A stretch of 64,000 nucleotides of DNA from Paratinospora sagittata (GCA_035771175.1 CM069608.1:7704519-7768518), one strand, 5' to 3'. Shown: positions 43,238-56,060, counted from the first letter of the stretch. The notes: generated from the sequence alone by a model not told the origin. Made by a program: numbers and translations.

Positions 43238-46200
43238 TTATGGGTTCGAGGAAGATTGTCCTTCTCGCAAGGTTGGGCATTTTCTCCTATTGTGTCCACG
43301 TTGATGATAATGTCCACAATGAAGCTTCTCGTAGGGTTCTCGCCAATCCATCTCATTTCTAATACGCTTTGAAACTGGTCTTCCTTTCTTACGTTTCACG
43401 AGACGAGGTAGTTGTAGTGGAAAAATATATCTCACTGATGGCCAATAATCTTTGTGTGGGATGGCTCTAAAGGGTGTGGAGTATCATAATATAAAAGAAT
43501 CCCAACGGTAGTATTCCTCCACAAAGCTCCAATGATTAATTCTGGCAAAGGCACACACAACAATTACATGTGAGCAGAGAATGCCAAAGCTTTGCCATTT
43601 CTGACAACTGCAAGTCCTATAAGATAGGTTCACAACTTGCTTATGGTTGCCCCTATCCATATGAAACCCACTACGACCAGTCATCACCTCAAACTCTCCT
43701 CGCACCCTGTCAATAAGTGTTACTTGATGTGTCACACCCTGGGTTGCGCAGCGTGCCCCCTACCCAGGTGTGGGCGCACCCCCTCGGGGCGAACGCCTAG
43801 CCATTATGGATCCATAATATTGTCTCATCCCGGTACAGCCACCGCCACACAAGGACGTCTCTTGTACCGAGATCATTTGTCTGCCACTATTCATGAATAG
43901 TGCAGGGCCTCCCTAGGAATCGAACTCGAGACCTCCCTTAAGGAGTCTAATTTCGCATTCCTAGTAACCACTGAGCCAATGGTTCAGTGGCTACCTAGGA
44001 TGCGAATTCAGACTCCTTGAAGGGGAGGTCTCGAGTTCGATCCCGGGGGAGGCCCCCTTTGTGGACAAATAATCCTGGGTACAAGAGACGTCCTTGTGTG
44101 GCGGTGACTGTACCAGGATAGGACAATATTATGGATCCATAATGGCTAGGCGTTCCCCGAGGAGGTGCGCCCACACCTGGGTAGGGGGCACGCCGTGCAA
44201 CCCAGGGTGTGACATGATGAGCCTTTGACTTTTGTTGCCATCGTTGAAGCAATTTCATTGCATAGGGAGTATACTCTTCACCATTCTTCATGACTTCCTC
44301 ATACTTTTTTTGCCTTGTTTCAAAATACTTAATACATCGATAGAAAGTAATTTGAACCAAAGCACATATTGGAAACATCCTAGCACCTTTGAGTACACCA
44401 TTGAAACACTCTGCAATTGAAGTAAACAAAAAAATATATTTATTTTTTTATATCTAAGCAAGTAATACACAGAGGTCAAAATAGCATATAAATTCAAAAT
44501 TCCATACTTACGATGTTTGTAATCATCCAACCATATCGATAGCCCTCATCATATGCCTGCGTCAATTTCTTCTTATCAATCTTAGAAAGCCATTTATGAG
44601 CTTCAGGATTCAACATTTTAATATGATCTAGATATGCAGCCAACTTGCGTGGTTGGTGTTGTTGGCCTGCTAGTTTTGCTAAGTCTTTTAAGTCCTTGTT
44701 CTTGAATTTTTCATTCAAATTGCTACCCACATGACGTATACAAAACCTATGGTGCCCAAGAGGCTCGCACCAACCGTTGGAAGGCTCATCCATTGCACTG
44801 ATTATTCCCTTGTGTTGATCTGATATCACACAAATGCTTCTTCTATCAGTTACACGGCTTCGCAAATTTTTCATAAACCAACCATATGAATCTGCTGATT
44901 CATTTCCAACAATAGCAAATGCAAGTGGGTAAACATGTCCGTTACTATCAACTGATGTTGCGATCAAGAGTTTAGCCTGATACTTTCCATACAAATGGGT
45001 GCCATCAATTTGAATGATGGGTCTACAATATTTCAAACCTTCAATGCAAGGTCCAAATGCCCAAAAAAATTGCTTGAACTCGATTAATCCCGATCTTAGT
45101 GAACATTCCTCCAATTCTACTTGTGTCCTTGGATTTGTTTCTAAAAGTATATATTTCCACTTGTGTCGCATCTGATATGATGTATCCCAATCACCGAAAA
45201 TCTTCACGAAAGCTTTTCTCTTAGCCTGCCATACCCTTTTGTAGTGAACATCGTAGCCAAACTTATCCCTCACGTCTGGTGCAAAGTAGCTACAAAAATG
45301 GTTGGCTCCCGATGAACCAAATTGAAGACCTCTGCACATATCAAGTTAGAATCGAGTTAGGAATGATCTTGTGATAACCCTTCGTAAACACATGTGTGAG
45401 TTGGATGGTACTTAGTAACCTCAAAAAGACCATGCGACTTGCGTTTGCATGCACACAACATCCATTTGCGACCATTGCTACCTTGCTTGCAACGCAAAGC
45501 CCAAGATTTCTTATCAGAGTCGATAACTACAAAATCTTGGTGGTGCTCAATACAATATCGTTTCACTGTGTTTTGTAAGTCAACTTAACTGTTAAACCTC
45601 AGTCCTTTATACAACTCACCATTGTATCTTCGACAGGCACCACTTTGCAACAAATGCTCATCGGCTGTTACGTTAACTGCATCAAAATCTATATCGTAGT
45701 ACATTGGAGTTGGCATTTCATACTCTGGCAGGGTTTCTGCACCTCGTCCTGGTTCTGTAAAAGGTGCATCTTCATCAATTATTTCATTAAATGAACCAGG
45801 TGGATCATACAAAGGATTGTGTGCATCCAACACTAGGTCGCCTCCAGTGGCATCATCCACTTCGTTCTCATCTTTATCACTAGGTTCTTCGGTATCATTG
45901 TCATTTGCAGGATCAAATGGTTGAGATTGCGTGACCACTTCCTGCAAAGTGTCACCGCGAACCAATTCATCCCCTGCATCACCATCTCTTAGTCAATCAT
46001 CCATCGCCCCATCTTCATTGGGACATGATGATTCAATGCAACCTGTCTGCAAGTTTAGATATGCACTAAGATCTTGATCCGCGGTAATATGCTCAACAAC
46101 CACGTAGATCTCTATGGTATTTGGAGGTGGAAATTGAGATACAACTTGCCACATGAATTGTATACTCCGATCATCCAAAATGGGTAAGGGCTTAAAAAAA

Positions 46201-46427
46201 CATGTTCCACTCCCTAAGAAAATTGGATAGCGGTACATCATACTTAACCGCATCGATCGATAACCTATTGACAACGTCTCTCGTATGACATCTTCCAATT
46301 CGTTAAGATTTATGCCCATTTTCACTATAATATCGGTCGAAGGGCCACAACTATAATCAACATCGTTTGGTCCATATGCCATTTCTTCATTCATGTAACA
46401 TATAACGGAAACGATATTGTCATCCAT
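43238..46427 (-). pseudogene. MuDR-type transposase, decayed and interrupted
   Basis: ATG 46427 opens MDDNIVSVICYMNEEMAYG. Next are an acidic linker, a MuDR DNA-binding region (LRCKQGSNGRKWMLCACKRK with KYHPTHTCVYEGLSQDHS), then the MULE catalytic domain with D in IIQIDGTHLYGKY (about 45006) and D in VISDQHKGI (about 44820), 62 residues apart, and a candidate E in AECFNGVLKGARM (about 44411). A SWIM zinc finger C-x-C...C-x-H lies at 43612-43568 and a zinc-knuckle-like HCGHYHQRGHNRRKC, lacking one Cys, near the end. Defects are stops at 45995, 45587, 45359 and 43486, a frameshift near 45275, and the palindromic insertion at 43730-44214. An intron probably lies at about 44413-44508, but its junction frame is unclear. 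Confidence 0.92.
43730..44214. mobile_element. Palindromic TG...CA element, copy 2 (most complete)
   Basis: It starts TGTCACACCCTGGG and ends CCCAGGGTGTGACA, and is a near-perfect 485-bp inverted repeat centred near 43978. The 5-bp duplication TGATG flanks it exactly (43725-43729 and 44215-44219), splitting the transposase codon run KSKAHHVT. Each arm has a tRNA-like promoter pointing outward from the centre: on plus, box A TGGTTCAGTGG at 43980-43990 and box B GTTCGATCC at 44035-44043; on minus, box A at 43967-43977. The right arm lacks about 18 bp (ATTCATGAATAGTG region). No coding. Confidence 0.9.
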
Positions 46428-46484
46428 AATGTGCCCAAACAACCATAAAATATGCAATTTAGTAATAACAACAATCACAAAAAT

Positions 46485-47278
46485 TGTCACGACGCCCCTG
46501 ACGTAGGCCGACGTCATGACCGGCACAATGTACTATACATCGTACATTCCATATACAGTATACAATACACTGTCAGCCTTCACATAATCTCACAAAAAAT
46601 TCCACAAATCATTCCATTCATTCACACATCAAATTCTCATTTCATCATCCAATAGATTAAGCTATATATATGCTCACACATCACATCTAGATGATAATAC
46701 ATATATATAATGTGTGATAAGTATACATATCAAAATAACAAAAATATAATCTATTTCCTCCAAACATACATACACATACCAGACGAAGGCTCACTTGATT
46801 ATCACTCACGGATTTTTTCTTTTCCCTTCGACTCAATACCTGAAATATTGGAGGAAATGGGGTGAGCAAACAACAACTCAGTGAATATAGTTCTTGACAT
46901 GACAATCACATGCATTTTAGGAAACATGACATATCAAATCGATTTAAAACATTTCAAAAGCACATATGCACCATTTATCAAAATAATATACGTGCACACA
47001 ATATATAGTTGATGTTCACGGTACTGTACAGTACCCGCAAATGAACAGTAATTTTCTTACTTCCTTCCTCCTCTTCTTCTATACACTCAATCCACATGAG
47101 ACATACACGTGTTGTAAATCGAGTTCTATTTAAAATCACATTCCGAACTCACTTTTGACAGTTTCAAGTTCCTTTGTCACATGTACACATGACTTTAAAG
47201 GTACTTATATGTGTATTATACATTTTGATATACGCATACTTCAACGTACGTAGTTAATTAAAACTACGGGGTGTTACA
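46485..47278 (-). mobile_element. Solo LTR, family A, copy 3 (internally deleted)
   Basis: On the minus strand it starts TGTAACACCCCG and ends GTCGTGACA. A perfect 5-bp duplication AAAAT flanks it (46480-46484 and 47279-47283). At 794 bp it lacks more than half of the full LTR. It sits 58 bp upstream of the transposase ATG. Confidence 0.92.
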
Positions 47279-47284
47279 AAAATA

Positions 47285-47305
47285 TTCACACACACACACA
47301 CACGT
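47285..47305. repeat. (CA)n microsatellite
   Basis: A short CA run next to the LTR insertion site. Confidence 0.8.
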
Positions 47306-47934
47306 AAGCTAAAGACTTGGAAGAAATTAGCAATAAGTTCTGACAAAAAGCAAAAAAAAAGTATAAAGAAAGATCACCTAGAAATTAGTCTAATTTGAAG
47401 TTTCACATTCTACTAAACTTTTCTATAAAGGAATATGTTATCAAAGTTATCAGGTCGAGAAATGAGTACTAAGGACACTTACAAAAGAGTTGAGGAATCC
47501 TAGCAAATGGATTCAAAAGAATGAGAATAGCCTAATTGAAACCATGGCATTAAAATCAGAAAGATGAAATCAAACTGTGATAAACGATTGAAATATTTTA
47601 AATAAACAGAGATTTAAGATTCAAGAGAAGGGATGATAAAAAAAAATGTCTTTTGAAATTTCTTACCATTAATCCAATTGAACAAACCCTACATATAAAA
47701 GAATATGACTCCTAAACTTAAGTTCCTACCTAACATAAGAAGTTTTCTCACTTTCTAGTTTGGATCTCTTTCTCAATTTCCTGCCCACATTCTTGTTAAA
47801 GCTGAAACTCATTTCTTCAATTGCAATCTCTCTTTGTTCTCATTAAACAAGGCTTGGCAAGGAATATTATACTCTTGTATGGTTTGATTGGACTTCTTGA
47901 AACTACATATAAAAGGAAAATACTAAAGTGATTG

Positions 47935-50022
47935 TGTGGCGACCTCGCACCCCGGACCACCAACCCCATAGGGAATGGCGTGCGGAATGCCGGGGCGGGA
48001 CGCCCGGCGTAGGCATCTCCGACCACTCCTCAACTCCCGTGAGGTGGTTGAGACCCTACGAGCCTTATCTCAAACAACGACATAATATCAAAAGGTACTA
48101 AACAAAACTACCAACCGTATTAATCATCCAAGACAAGAGATAATCCATAAAAATGAATCATAAATAAAATCATAATCCCTACAATCCATTAAAATTGACA
48201 TACACATAAAGTCCAAAATTGTGGGTACAAATAAAATCGTCATATGCCCACGTGGTCTATCTAACAAGTCCCAACTCACCCATACTACAATGTGGTAAGT
48301 ATTATAATTACATAATCCAAAATATAATACTTCATAATTTAAAACACAATTCAATCAAAATGCCTCTCAACTCACATCGAGGCCTTGGATTCTCTCGCAG
48401 GCAAGGCCCTCAAGATATAACTACTCCTTTGCCCTTATTCGGGACAGAAGGACCTGAAAGAGGAAAATGAGGGTGAGCCAACGGTGCCCAGTGAATAGAA
48501 TTCAAATATGCTATCAATACTCATCAATAAATATCATGTATGCATGTCAATGTGTAGCATGATTAAAAGCTCATAACATATAGATATCAAGCATTTATAA
48601 TAAGTTCGATGCAAGAAAAAGCTTATCAATTTGGATCCACATTCCACATGCATTGGGTTACTAGTGCACGTCTATTTCACCATACCGTTGATCCCAATCA
48701 TGTTTATTTTGGGTTACTAGTGCACGTCTATTTCACCGTACCGTTGACCCCAATCTCTTACTTTCCTAAAACCCTCCTATGACAAGGTTAAGTCCCCCTA
48801 TTAGCCAGATAGATGGGCCCAACCAAAGTCATAAGGTTTTCTCAAATCAATGCATCATTCAAAACATTAGAACACATTCATGCTTTCAACATACAATATA
48901 TAAGTGATATGATGACATAAAAGATATAATCATAAATGAAGTCTACTCACAACCAAGCCTCGCGAGAGTATTTAACCACACACGACCACCAAACCGAATC
49001 AACCCAATCAAGATCCTGAAACATACATCAATATCCTACCATACATCAATTTCTATGTTCAATCACATAGACATTACACATCAACCCTAAATCAGCCCAC
49101 ATATAAACAATAGGCCTAAATCCCATATAATCCCATCATTCAACTCAAATCACATGACTTAGGCCTCCAATGCATAGTTCTCATACATAAACCATTCTAT
49201 TAATCAAAAATACTGAATTTTCAATTCCTTAGGCATAAACATGCCCAAATTGGGTCACTTGATCACAAGTAGGCCTAACCCATGATATGGTCACAACCAC
49301 CAAATCAGTAGCATAATCAACTCTAATCATGCTTAATTAAACATAAGTTGCATCAATTCAATGATTTTAGGCCAAGAGCATCAAAATTCCTAAAATATGA
49401 AATTTTTCATACTTAGGCCATATTGCCGATTTACACTAGGTCACCATGTTCAGCCATGTATATCACTGATTTTGCATCATGGTTTCATCAACAATGACAA
49501 CTAGGACAATGGTTTCTCTCCTCCACTCACCTCATTTTCTAGCACATTCTTGGATTCTCTCCACCACTCACCTCACTTTCTAGCACATTCTTGGATTAGA
49601 GAAGTGGGCATGGGACACTTGTCCACTTTCATGCACCAACCTTCACATGTGTTGGTCTCATACTACCCATACCAACCACATGTACTTTAACCAATCTCAT
49701 GCTTCCATGTATTTTAAATGTTCAATCCATTTAATACACCAAATTTTCATTCTCATTTATCCTTTTATTCAATCAATCCTAACCCATATCAATTCATGGT
49801 TTAATGGGCCCATGCATAAATAATAACATATGCATTATACTTTAATTTAACATGACCCATATACAATTTATGATACACATATTTATATACATTATCAAGC
49901 ATCAATTATACAGACATTAAACAACCATCAAACAAACACCAAACATATCAAGGCAACACATAGAGTTTGGGCAAAATGCAATTGGGTTATGGGCTAGATG
50001 AAATAATTTTCGGGGCGTCACA
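47935..50022 (-). mobile_element. Solo LTR, family C
   Basis: On the minus strand it starts TGTGACGCCCCG and ends GGTCGCCACA. A perfect 5-bp duplication GATTG flanks it (47930-47934 and 50023-50027). There is no coding. An internal repeat of about 60 bp (GGGTTACTAGTGCACGTCTA at 48655 and 48711) is present. Confidence 0.9.
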
Positions 50023-50027
50023 GATTG

Positions 50028-51218
50028 TATATAACCTTTAAACACTATTGGATTGCCTCAAATTCAACACATGATTTGAGGCAATCCAACGATATATAAA
50101 GGTGATTTATGCTTTGAGTGTCGATGTAACACTGCTCCATATAAAATTGCTCAAAAACTAGTTGTCAATTAGAAACTTAAATAAATAAATGCAAGTTGAA
50201 TTGCATGACTAATTTGTTTAAATATTATGGAACAAGTTGACGCACCGTGGATTCTTTCTCCTCTCATCTAATTTTTTAAAATATCCTATGAGTTGTCTAC
50301 TTGAGACAGTGATATATTGAGGTAATTATAGGAATTAATCTATTCAATTAATCTCACATATCTCATAAGTAGCTAATTAATTCTCATATTGAAAAGGATT
50401 GACAAGCCAAAAAAGTGAAGGGGTCTTAAAAAAGGATGGAATTGATCTAGCCAAGGTCCTAGCAAACTAGTAAATACATTTTGATGGTCTCTAAATAATA
50501 GGGAGGGATTTCTACGGTACCATACCATCTTTTAGTTTTCCTATCTAACTAAATTTTGGTCAGGGGAATAGATGGTTGACAACCCAATAATGTGAAGACC
50601 TTATATTAATACAATTGTTTTTATCAAATATTCTAATATTTATCAGGCATCACCACCTTCATGGAAAATAATACATCCTGATGAAAGTATATTTATATAC
50701 TAGACTTGCATGAACTTCATTCTATCAAAATGGTTATTTTTGCTGGCAATACTACTTTAATAATATTCTACTTTCAAGAAAAAAAATATATGATCTCCTT
50801 ATCAAACCAAACACAACAACAACAAGGATTAAATCAACTTCTTTATAATCAATAAAAAACTTAAGAAATCAGTCAAAAACAATAACAATAACAACAATAA
50901 GCATCTCCAAAATCAATAAAAACCCTAGAAAACTAAATTATTTTTAACTATAAAAGGTTAGAATAGAATCAAACCAACGAGATTGAATGCCAGAGAGAGA
51001 AAGAAAGATGTCGCTGGAGAGTGAAGATTCTGGAGAGAGTTGCCGTCGCCGCTGCCGGTCACCGGAGAACGCACGGAAGAGGTGGTCGGTTTTTTTTTTC
51101 ACTGCTCTATTAAATGGGCAACATGGGTTAAAAAAATGGGCGGCATAAGAGTTTAAAACTATGTCACCCATTCAATGGGTAGCATGGCCGTGAGAATTAA
51201 AAAAAAAAAAATAAGGCT
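50028..51218. other. MULE right-hand non-coding region
   Basis: Upstream of the transposase on the minus strand. A GC-rich minus-strand segment at 50990-51090 could be a 5' leader exon, but no protein similarity is seen. Confidence 0.5.
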
Positions 51219-51339
51219 GGCAATTTTGGACAACGTGGCGCATTACTGTCCAAAATTTGCCTACTTTTGGATATAATAGTTTTTAGTGCCTTTTTGTGGA
51301 TATAAAAAAACTATCATGCCTTTATATGAAAAAAAATCT
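51219..51339 (-). repeat. MULE terminal inverted repeat, right
   Basis: Inverted copy of 39538-39656. The hairpin is kept with one mismatch or offset (GGCAATTTTGGACA at 51219-51232, partner at 51247-51261). Confidence 0.9.
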
Positions 51340-51348
51340 CGCTTTTAT

Positions 51349-52639
51349 AAAGCCTCAAAAGATCCTATGCTCCTCACCTCATCATATGTCTCCATGAATT
51401 GAAGAAGTGTAGGGTATGTGCATAGGTGGGTAGGTTGATTAGGGGTTGGTGAGTGCATTAAAGGATGAATAGAATTGGTATTAAGGGGTGTGAAGAGAAG
51501 GTGAGTTTAGCTATTCGGTAGGGTAAAAATAGAAAGGGGTGTTCCTTCCACTTGTCAACTTAAATCTTATGAGTTGAGTTGAATTGAGTTTATAAGCTCA
51601 CAGGTTTATTTGGGTCAAGTTTTTATAAAACATAACTAAACAAATCCGCCTAAACTAATTAAAAAATAATAGATTTAACCCCCCATACATGTTATTAAAT
51701 ATTATAATATTTACATTTGACTTGTAAATATTTTTATAAAATTATATCTTAAATTCATAAATTAAATGAACACCCACCAAACCACCCTGAAGTCATGGAG
51801 TTGGGTTGGGTTTGTTGGAAAAGTGATGAATGAGACATTGACACACATTTAATGCTCCTAACGAAATTTTTACTTTCATAAAAAATTTGTAGCGGCCAAT
51901 TGTTTTAATCAAGAAATGGTCAATATATATATATATATATGAACGTTTTAATTTGAATTTTGATGTGAGAAACGATCAATTAAAATTGTTTTCATTTGAA
52001 TTTTAATTAAAAACATTCATAATGTTTGGGCCATTAATAGAAGTCATTTAGGGCTCTTGATGAAAGTCATTAAGTGCCCCCTTCCGCCAATCTACTAGTA
52101 TAAAAAGAGGTGTTCTTCCTCACTTTTTCTTACACAAACTCTCAAAGCTCTCGTCTACTTTTGGAATTCTCTGTTTCTCTATAGTTGATCTTCTTGGTTT
52201 TGAGGTGTGTTAGTCATTTAGTTTATGATGAATAGTCTTCTGTCAAACCCAGTTTACCTAAATAGTGACGATGTACTAGTTAGTTGCTCATCAATCATTA
52301 TATACTGAGAGACAAAAGTCAACAACTCTTATACCACTATAAAAGACGAATATATTTTAAAAACACTATGTGTTAGACAAGCTTCAATTTTAACTTGTCC
52401 AATCTTTGTACTCTTGTAAATTGATTTACATTCTTAACATTTCCGTTGTGTCTATTATTAATTTAATTTATGTTGTTATATTTTAATATTATCTCAAATA
52501 TTATTTGTTTGACTTTATGCATTTTTGATAATAGGGTGTAGGAGGTTTATTGTGTTAAGATGAGTTAAAATTTTTCAAACCTGACTTAATTGAGTTGGCA
52601 ATTGATATTTGGCCAAATTTGAACCAACCTGATTGTGAA
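51349..52639. other. AT-rich DNA with possible copia-type LTR fragment
   Basis: At about 51817 TGTTGGAAAAGTGATGAATG begins a segment with TATAAAAAGAGGTGTTCTTC (about 52101) and a leader-like stretch, the layout of a copia LTR. The 3' end and target duplication were not found. Flanks contain GGGTTGGGTTT motifs. Confidence 0.35.
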
Positions 52640-52800
52640 CACTACTAGAAATAAATTTGCGGTTAAATTATTTCTATTTTTTAAGAGTGTTTTTATTTGT
52701 ATCAATCAAAATCATTCACTCTACATAACATGTGGGGTAAAGTGAGTGTTTTTTATGGATACAAATAAAAGATCCTTTTTTTTTTTTTCACTTGAGGTAT
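52640..52800 (+). mobile_element. CACTA-type transposon terminus
   Basis: CACTACTAGAAA at 52640-52651 is the standard En/Spm terminal motif, followed by AT-rich DNA with two related GATACAAATAAAA-like stretches. A convincing partner end was not found downstream. Confidence 0.5.
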
Positions 52801-53787
52801 TGTGCTAAATGCCGAAATATGATGTAAGAAGTAAATTACAAGTATAGATTAAATTACCTAACAAGAAGAACACCTCACAAAATAAAACCAAAATATAGAA
52901 TAACTAATTTATTCCTTTAGTACAACATTATAAACTTTGCTTGAATACATACATGCACAATATAGTATAGCCAAACCAATTTTGAGATGAAATGTAGCAC
53001 TACCGTCCCTACATTTAATAAGTAGGCCCAAACATAGTTTTGGACAGTCAGACCCCATAAGATTGGGCAATGAGGCTCATCAAACAAAAACACTCTGATC
53101 TAAATCAAAGACAATCTCTTTTATTGTTCATGGTGGAATTTGACCTTTGCATACACAAGTGGGAAATTTATCATCCAAGCCAAGAGGCACTCAGTAGAAT
53201 AGATTAATCAAATAGTATGAGTTCATCTATATAACAAATACTTGAAAAGAAGTCATTGTGTAATCATTTTTGCTTTATAATATTCTATTTTAAAAATTAA
53301 TAATAGGAGTAAAATGGTAATTTAATAATTTTTTGCTTTTTTAGGTGTCTCTTATCTTTTAAGCTTACTTGATGTAGAATTCCTCTATTTTACCTTTTGA
53401 ATCTTTACATTAAACCCTATTTTCTTCGCACTCATCTACTTATAACTAATATTTTATCAAAAATAATAATAGTAGGTTTATCCATAAATTTTGTTTAATT
53501 TTAAAAATAAAATAAAAATGTATCAATAAATCTTAAAATCACATAGAACCCACTTGCGAATTCATAGAGAGAACACTGGTAGTGTGCACGCTCTTCCCAT
53601 GCTTGGGTAGGAATCGACTCTTAATGCTCGGAAAGAATAAAGGTAGTTATTGGCTACAACTTTTGTTGTTTGGGTTCACCTTGCTCTAGAATAGTTGTTA
53701 TCATCCGAAGTTTTTTGGTTGTTGTCCCCGCCTAAGATAAATAGATAGAGATAGCGAGAGAGAGAGAAAGCGAGTGAGGGGTCCCGG
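52801..53787. other. Unrecognised AT-rich DNA
   Basis: No coding or element ends recognised. A short GA-rich run lies at 53745-53775. Confidence 0.5.
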
Positions 53788-54438
53788 TGTCACGATCATG
53801 TCAAGACATGCACCGTCACTTAAGAAGAGGGTTTGTGAGGTTTCGTCTTAATTAGATGTGGCAATCTCGTAAATATGGCCCAGTATGATTGGCCTCACAT
53901 TTTGACGTTTTCTTTTGAAAATAAGCCAAAAGCTTAACATCTACCTTGGGGGGAGTAGTTGTCCAACTCTCCCTCATGGCCATGCATAGGACATTCTTTT
54001 GGCGCAACCCAGGGGGTCGACTATCATCCTGAAGGGGGTAATGGTAGTTCTCATAGCATTCGGGTAGGTTATGGGACACTGCTATCGGGCTAGCAGTGCG
54101 GGGTTCACCGGTATATAGGGTTGGGTATCTAACACTGTTATGCCAGCCGTTATCGAGTTGAACGCATTGAGCTATCTTTAGCCTACGTGCTAGAGTGTGC
54201 TTGTGGGGATACTCATGAGTGAGTTATTCATGAAACTTGCCGGTATTGCATGGTCCGGGGCAGCACTGTGGAAGAACTGCTATCGAAGGTATCCGAGTGA
54301 TTATCTGGCGCTCCGCACAAGCGAGATATTCGAGTACTTCGCCGTAACATGAGTATGTGTGTGAATGGCTGACCGAGAATATGTGTATTCTAGGTGCCAC
54401 ATGGGTAACATGTCTGCCTTACAGATATGCCTGTGACA
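53788..54438 (+). repeat. 5' LTR of non-autonomous retrotransposon
   Basis: 651 bp, aligned throughout with 55395-56060. Confidence 0.85.
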
Positions 54439-55394
54439 AGTAGTATCAGAGCTGAAACAAGATTGCACGAACCTCATGGTGAGCTAGTGCAAAGAAGAGA
54501 TATAGTCAGAGAAATGTGTGTTGTATGCAATGGAACCCTCATGGGGAATGCGATATACAACAGTGGTGTTGGTACAATGCCTAAAATGGCACGATGATGG
54601 GAGGATACTCGATACAATAGTTGACCCAAGCAATATCCGATAAGCAAGTTAAGCTTCAATGGTCGACAAGTGTGTTGACATAACAGCATGCGTGGGGATG
54701 TATGTCAAGTGAAGCGTATGGGACAAGATGACTATAATCATTGTTTCGAGTTGCGAAGACAAGGCATCAAGCGCATGTCATATGTGAGATGATGGTGTGA
54801 TTCAAGCAGTTCCATTTGGAGGAACTCTTGAGACACATATGGACATGTACGTCGGTTGCGGTGATTATTTCTTCCTGGGTGAAGACAGTGGTCAATGAAG
54901 GAAAGTTTGTTATTGTGGAGGTCACGCAACAAAGGAGATTGAGAATCTAGTAGGGTAGCCCTTCTGCATAGTGATACTCCATATCATGATTGGTTCGAGG
55001 TACTAGTGCAAGCAGATGCACAGGGTGAAGAACAATCTTAGTGAGTGGAAGCACGAAGGTGCGAGAGTGAGCTACATCAGGTAAATGATAGCTCGTCCCA
55101 AAGGGGGTATTGAAGATCTCAAAGAAGGAGATCATTGCTACGTCAAATAGTAGCACAATGCCCAAGTGTAGATGATTATCGTAGGACTGAATAGGATAGT
55201 GGTTCCTCATGCAAAGAAGTTGAATAGGATAGAGTTCTAGTTTCAAGTCAAGCAGCGAGGCCATGAGTAGGGGTGCGACAATCAGAAGGTGCATATAAAG
55301 ATGCCAATGAGAGATGATCCATTAGAAAATGCAGTAGGCAGATGAACTTAGCAATTGTGTCGATGAAGGGCATTGACCATTCAAGTGGGGTAGT

Positions 55395-56060
55395 TTGCAC
55401 GGTCATGTCAAGACATGCACTGTCACTTAAGAAGATGGTCTGTGAAGTTTCGTCTCAATCAGAGGTGGCAATCTCGTAAATATGGCCCAGTATGATTGGC
55501 CTCACATTTTGATGTTTCCTTTTGGAAACAAGTCAAAAGCTTAACATCTACCTTGGGGAGGAGTAGTTGTCCAACTCTCCCTCATGGCCAATACTTGGCT
55601 ATGCATAGAACATTCCCTTGGCATAACTCAGGGGGCCGACTACCATCATCCTGAAGGGGGTAATGGTAGTTCCCATAAGATTCGAGTAGGTTATGGGACA
55701 TTGTTATCCGGCTAGCAGTACACGGTTCACCGGTATACAAGGCTGGGTATCTAAGACTGTTATGCGACCCGCTATCGAGTTGAACGCATTGAGGTATCTT
55801 TAGCCTACGTGCTAGAGTGTGCTTGTGGGGATACTCATGAGTGAGTTATCCATGGAACTTACCAGTATTGCATGGTCCGGAGTAGCACTGTGCAAGAACT
55901 GTTATCAAAGGTATCTGAGTGATTATCCTACACTACGCACAAGCGAGATATTCGAGTACTCCGCTGTAACATGAGTATATGTGTGAATGGCTGACCGAGA
56001 ATATGTGTATTTGAGGTGCCGCATGGGTAACATATTTGTCTTACAGATATGCGCGTGACA
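55395..56060 (+). repeat. 3' LTR of non-autonomous retrotransposon
   Basis: 666 bp. It ends GCGTGACA and differs from the 5' LTR by scattered substitutions and small indels. Confidence 0.85.

Larger units (their letters stand above)
39538..51339 (-). mobile_element. Complete Mutator-like element (MuDR type) with PMD gene and three nested insertions
   Basis: TIRs of about 120 bp (39538-39656 and 51219-51339) begin (A)GATTTTTTTTCATA and continue through AAAAAGGCACTAAAAA. A perfect 9-bp duplication CGCTTTTAT flanks them (39529-39537 and 51340-51348), as for Mutator transposition. It carries a decayed MuDR transposase and a decayed PMD gene, both on the minus strand. Three later elements sit inside: a palindromic element (43730-44214), solo LTR A (46485-47278) and solo LTR C (47935-50022). 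Without them and their duplications it is about 8.4 kb. Stops in both genes mean it is not autonomous now. Confidence 0.92.
53788..56060 (+). mobile_element. Non-autonomous LTR retrotransposon (2.27 kb)
   Basis: Direct repeats 53788-54438 and about 55395-56060 start TGTCACGATCATG-like and end GTGACA. Directly after the left LTR is TAGTATCAGAGC (54441-54452), one mismatch from the tRNA-Met primer site. A purine run (CAAGTGGGG) lies just before the right LTR. CCGG occurs on both outer sides, a possible short target duplication. The 956-bp interior has no gag or pol, so mobilisation would need another element. Confidence 0.85.

Noticed and set aside
46428..46526. N-terminal extension of the transposase frame
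   Set aside because: Those codons lie in, or just before, the solo LTR inserted at 46485. The ATG at 46427 is the native start.
50944..51171. 75-residue minus-strand protein near the MULE right end
   Set aside because: No recognisable similarity and it overlaps low-complexity and TIR-proximal sequence. It could only be a leader.
53583..53596. ACTGGTAGTGTG as the partner end of the CACTA terminus at 52640
   Set aside because: Too many mismatches to TTTCTAGTAGTG and no 3-bp target duplication.
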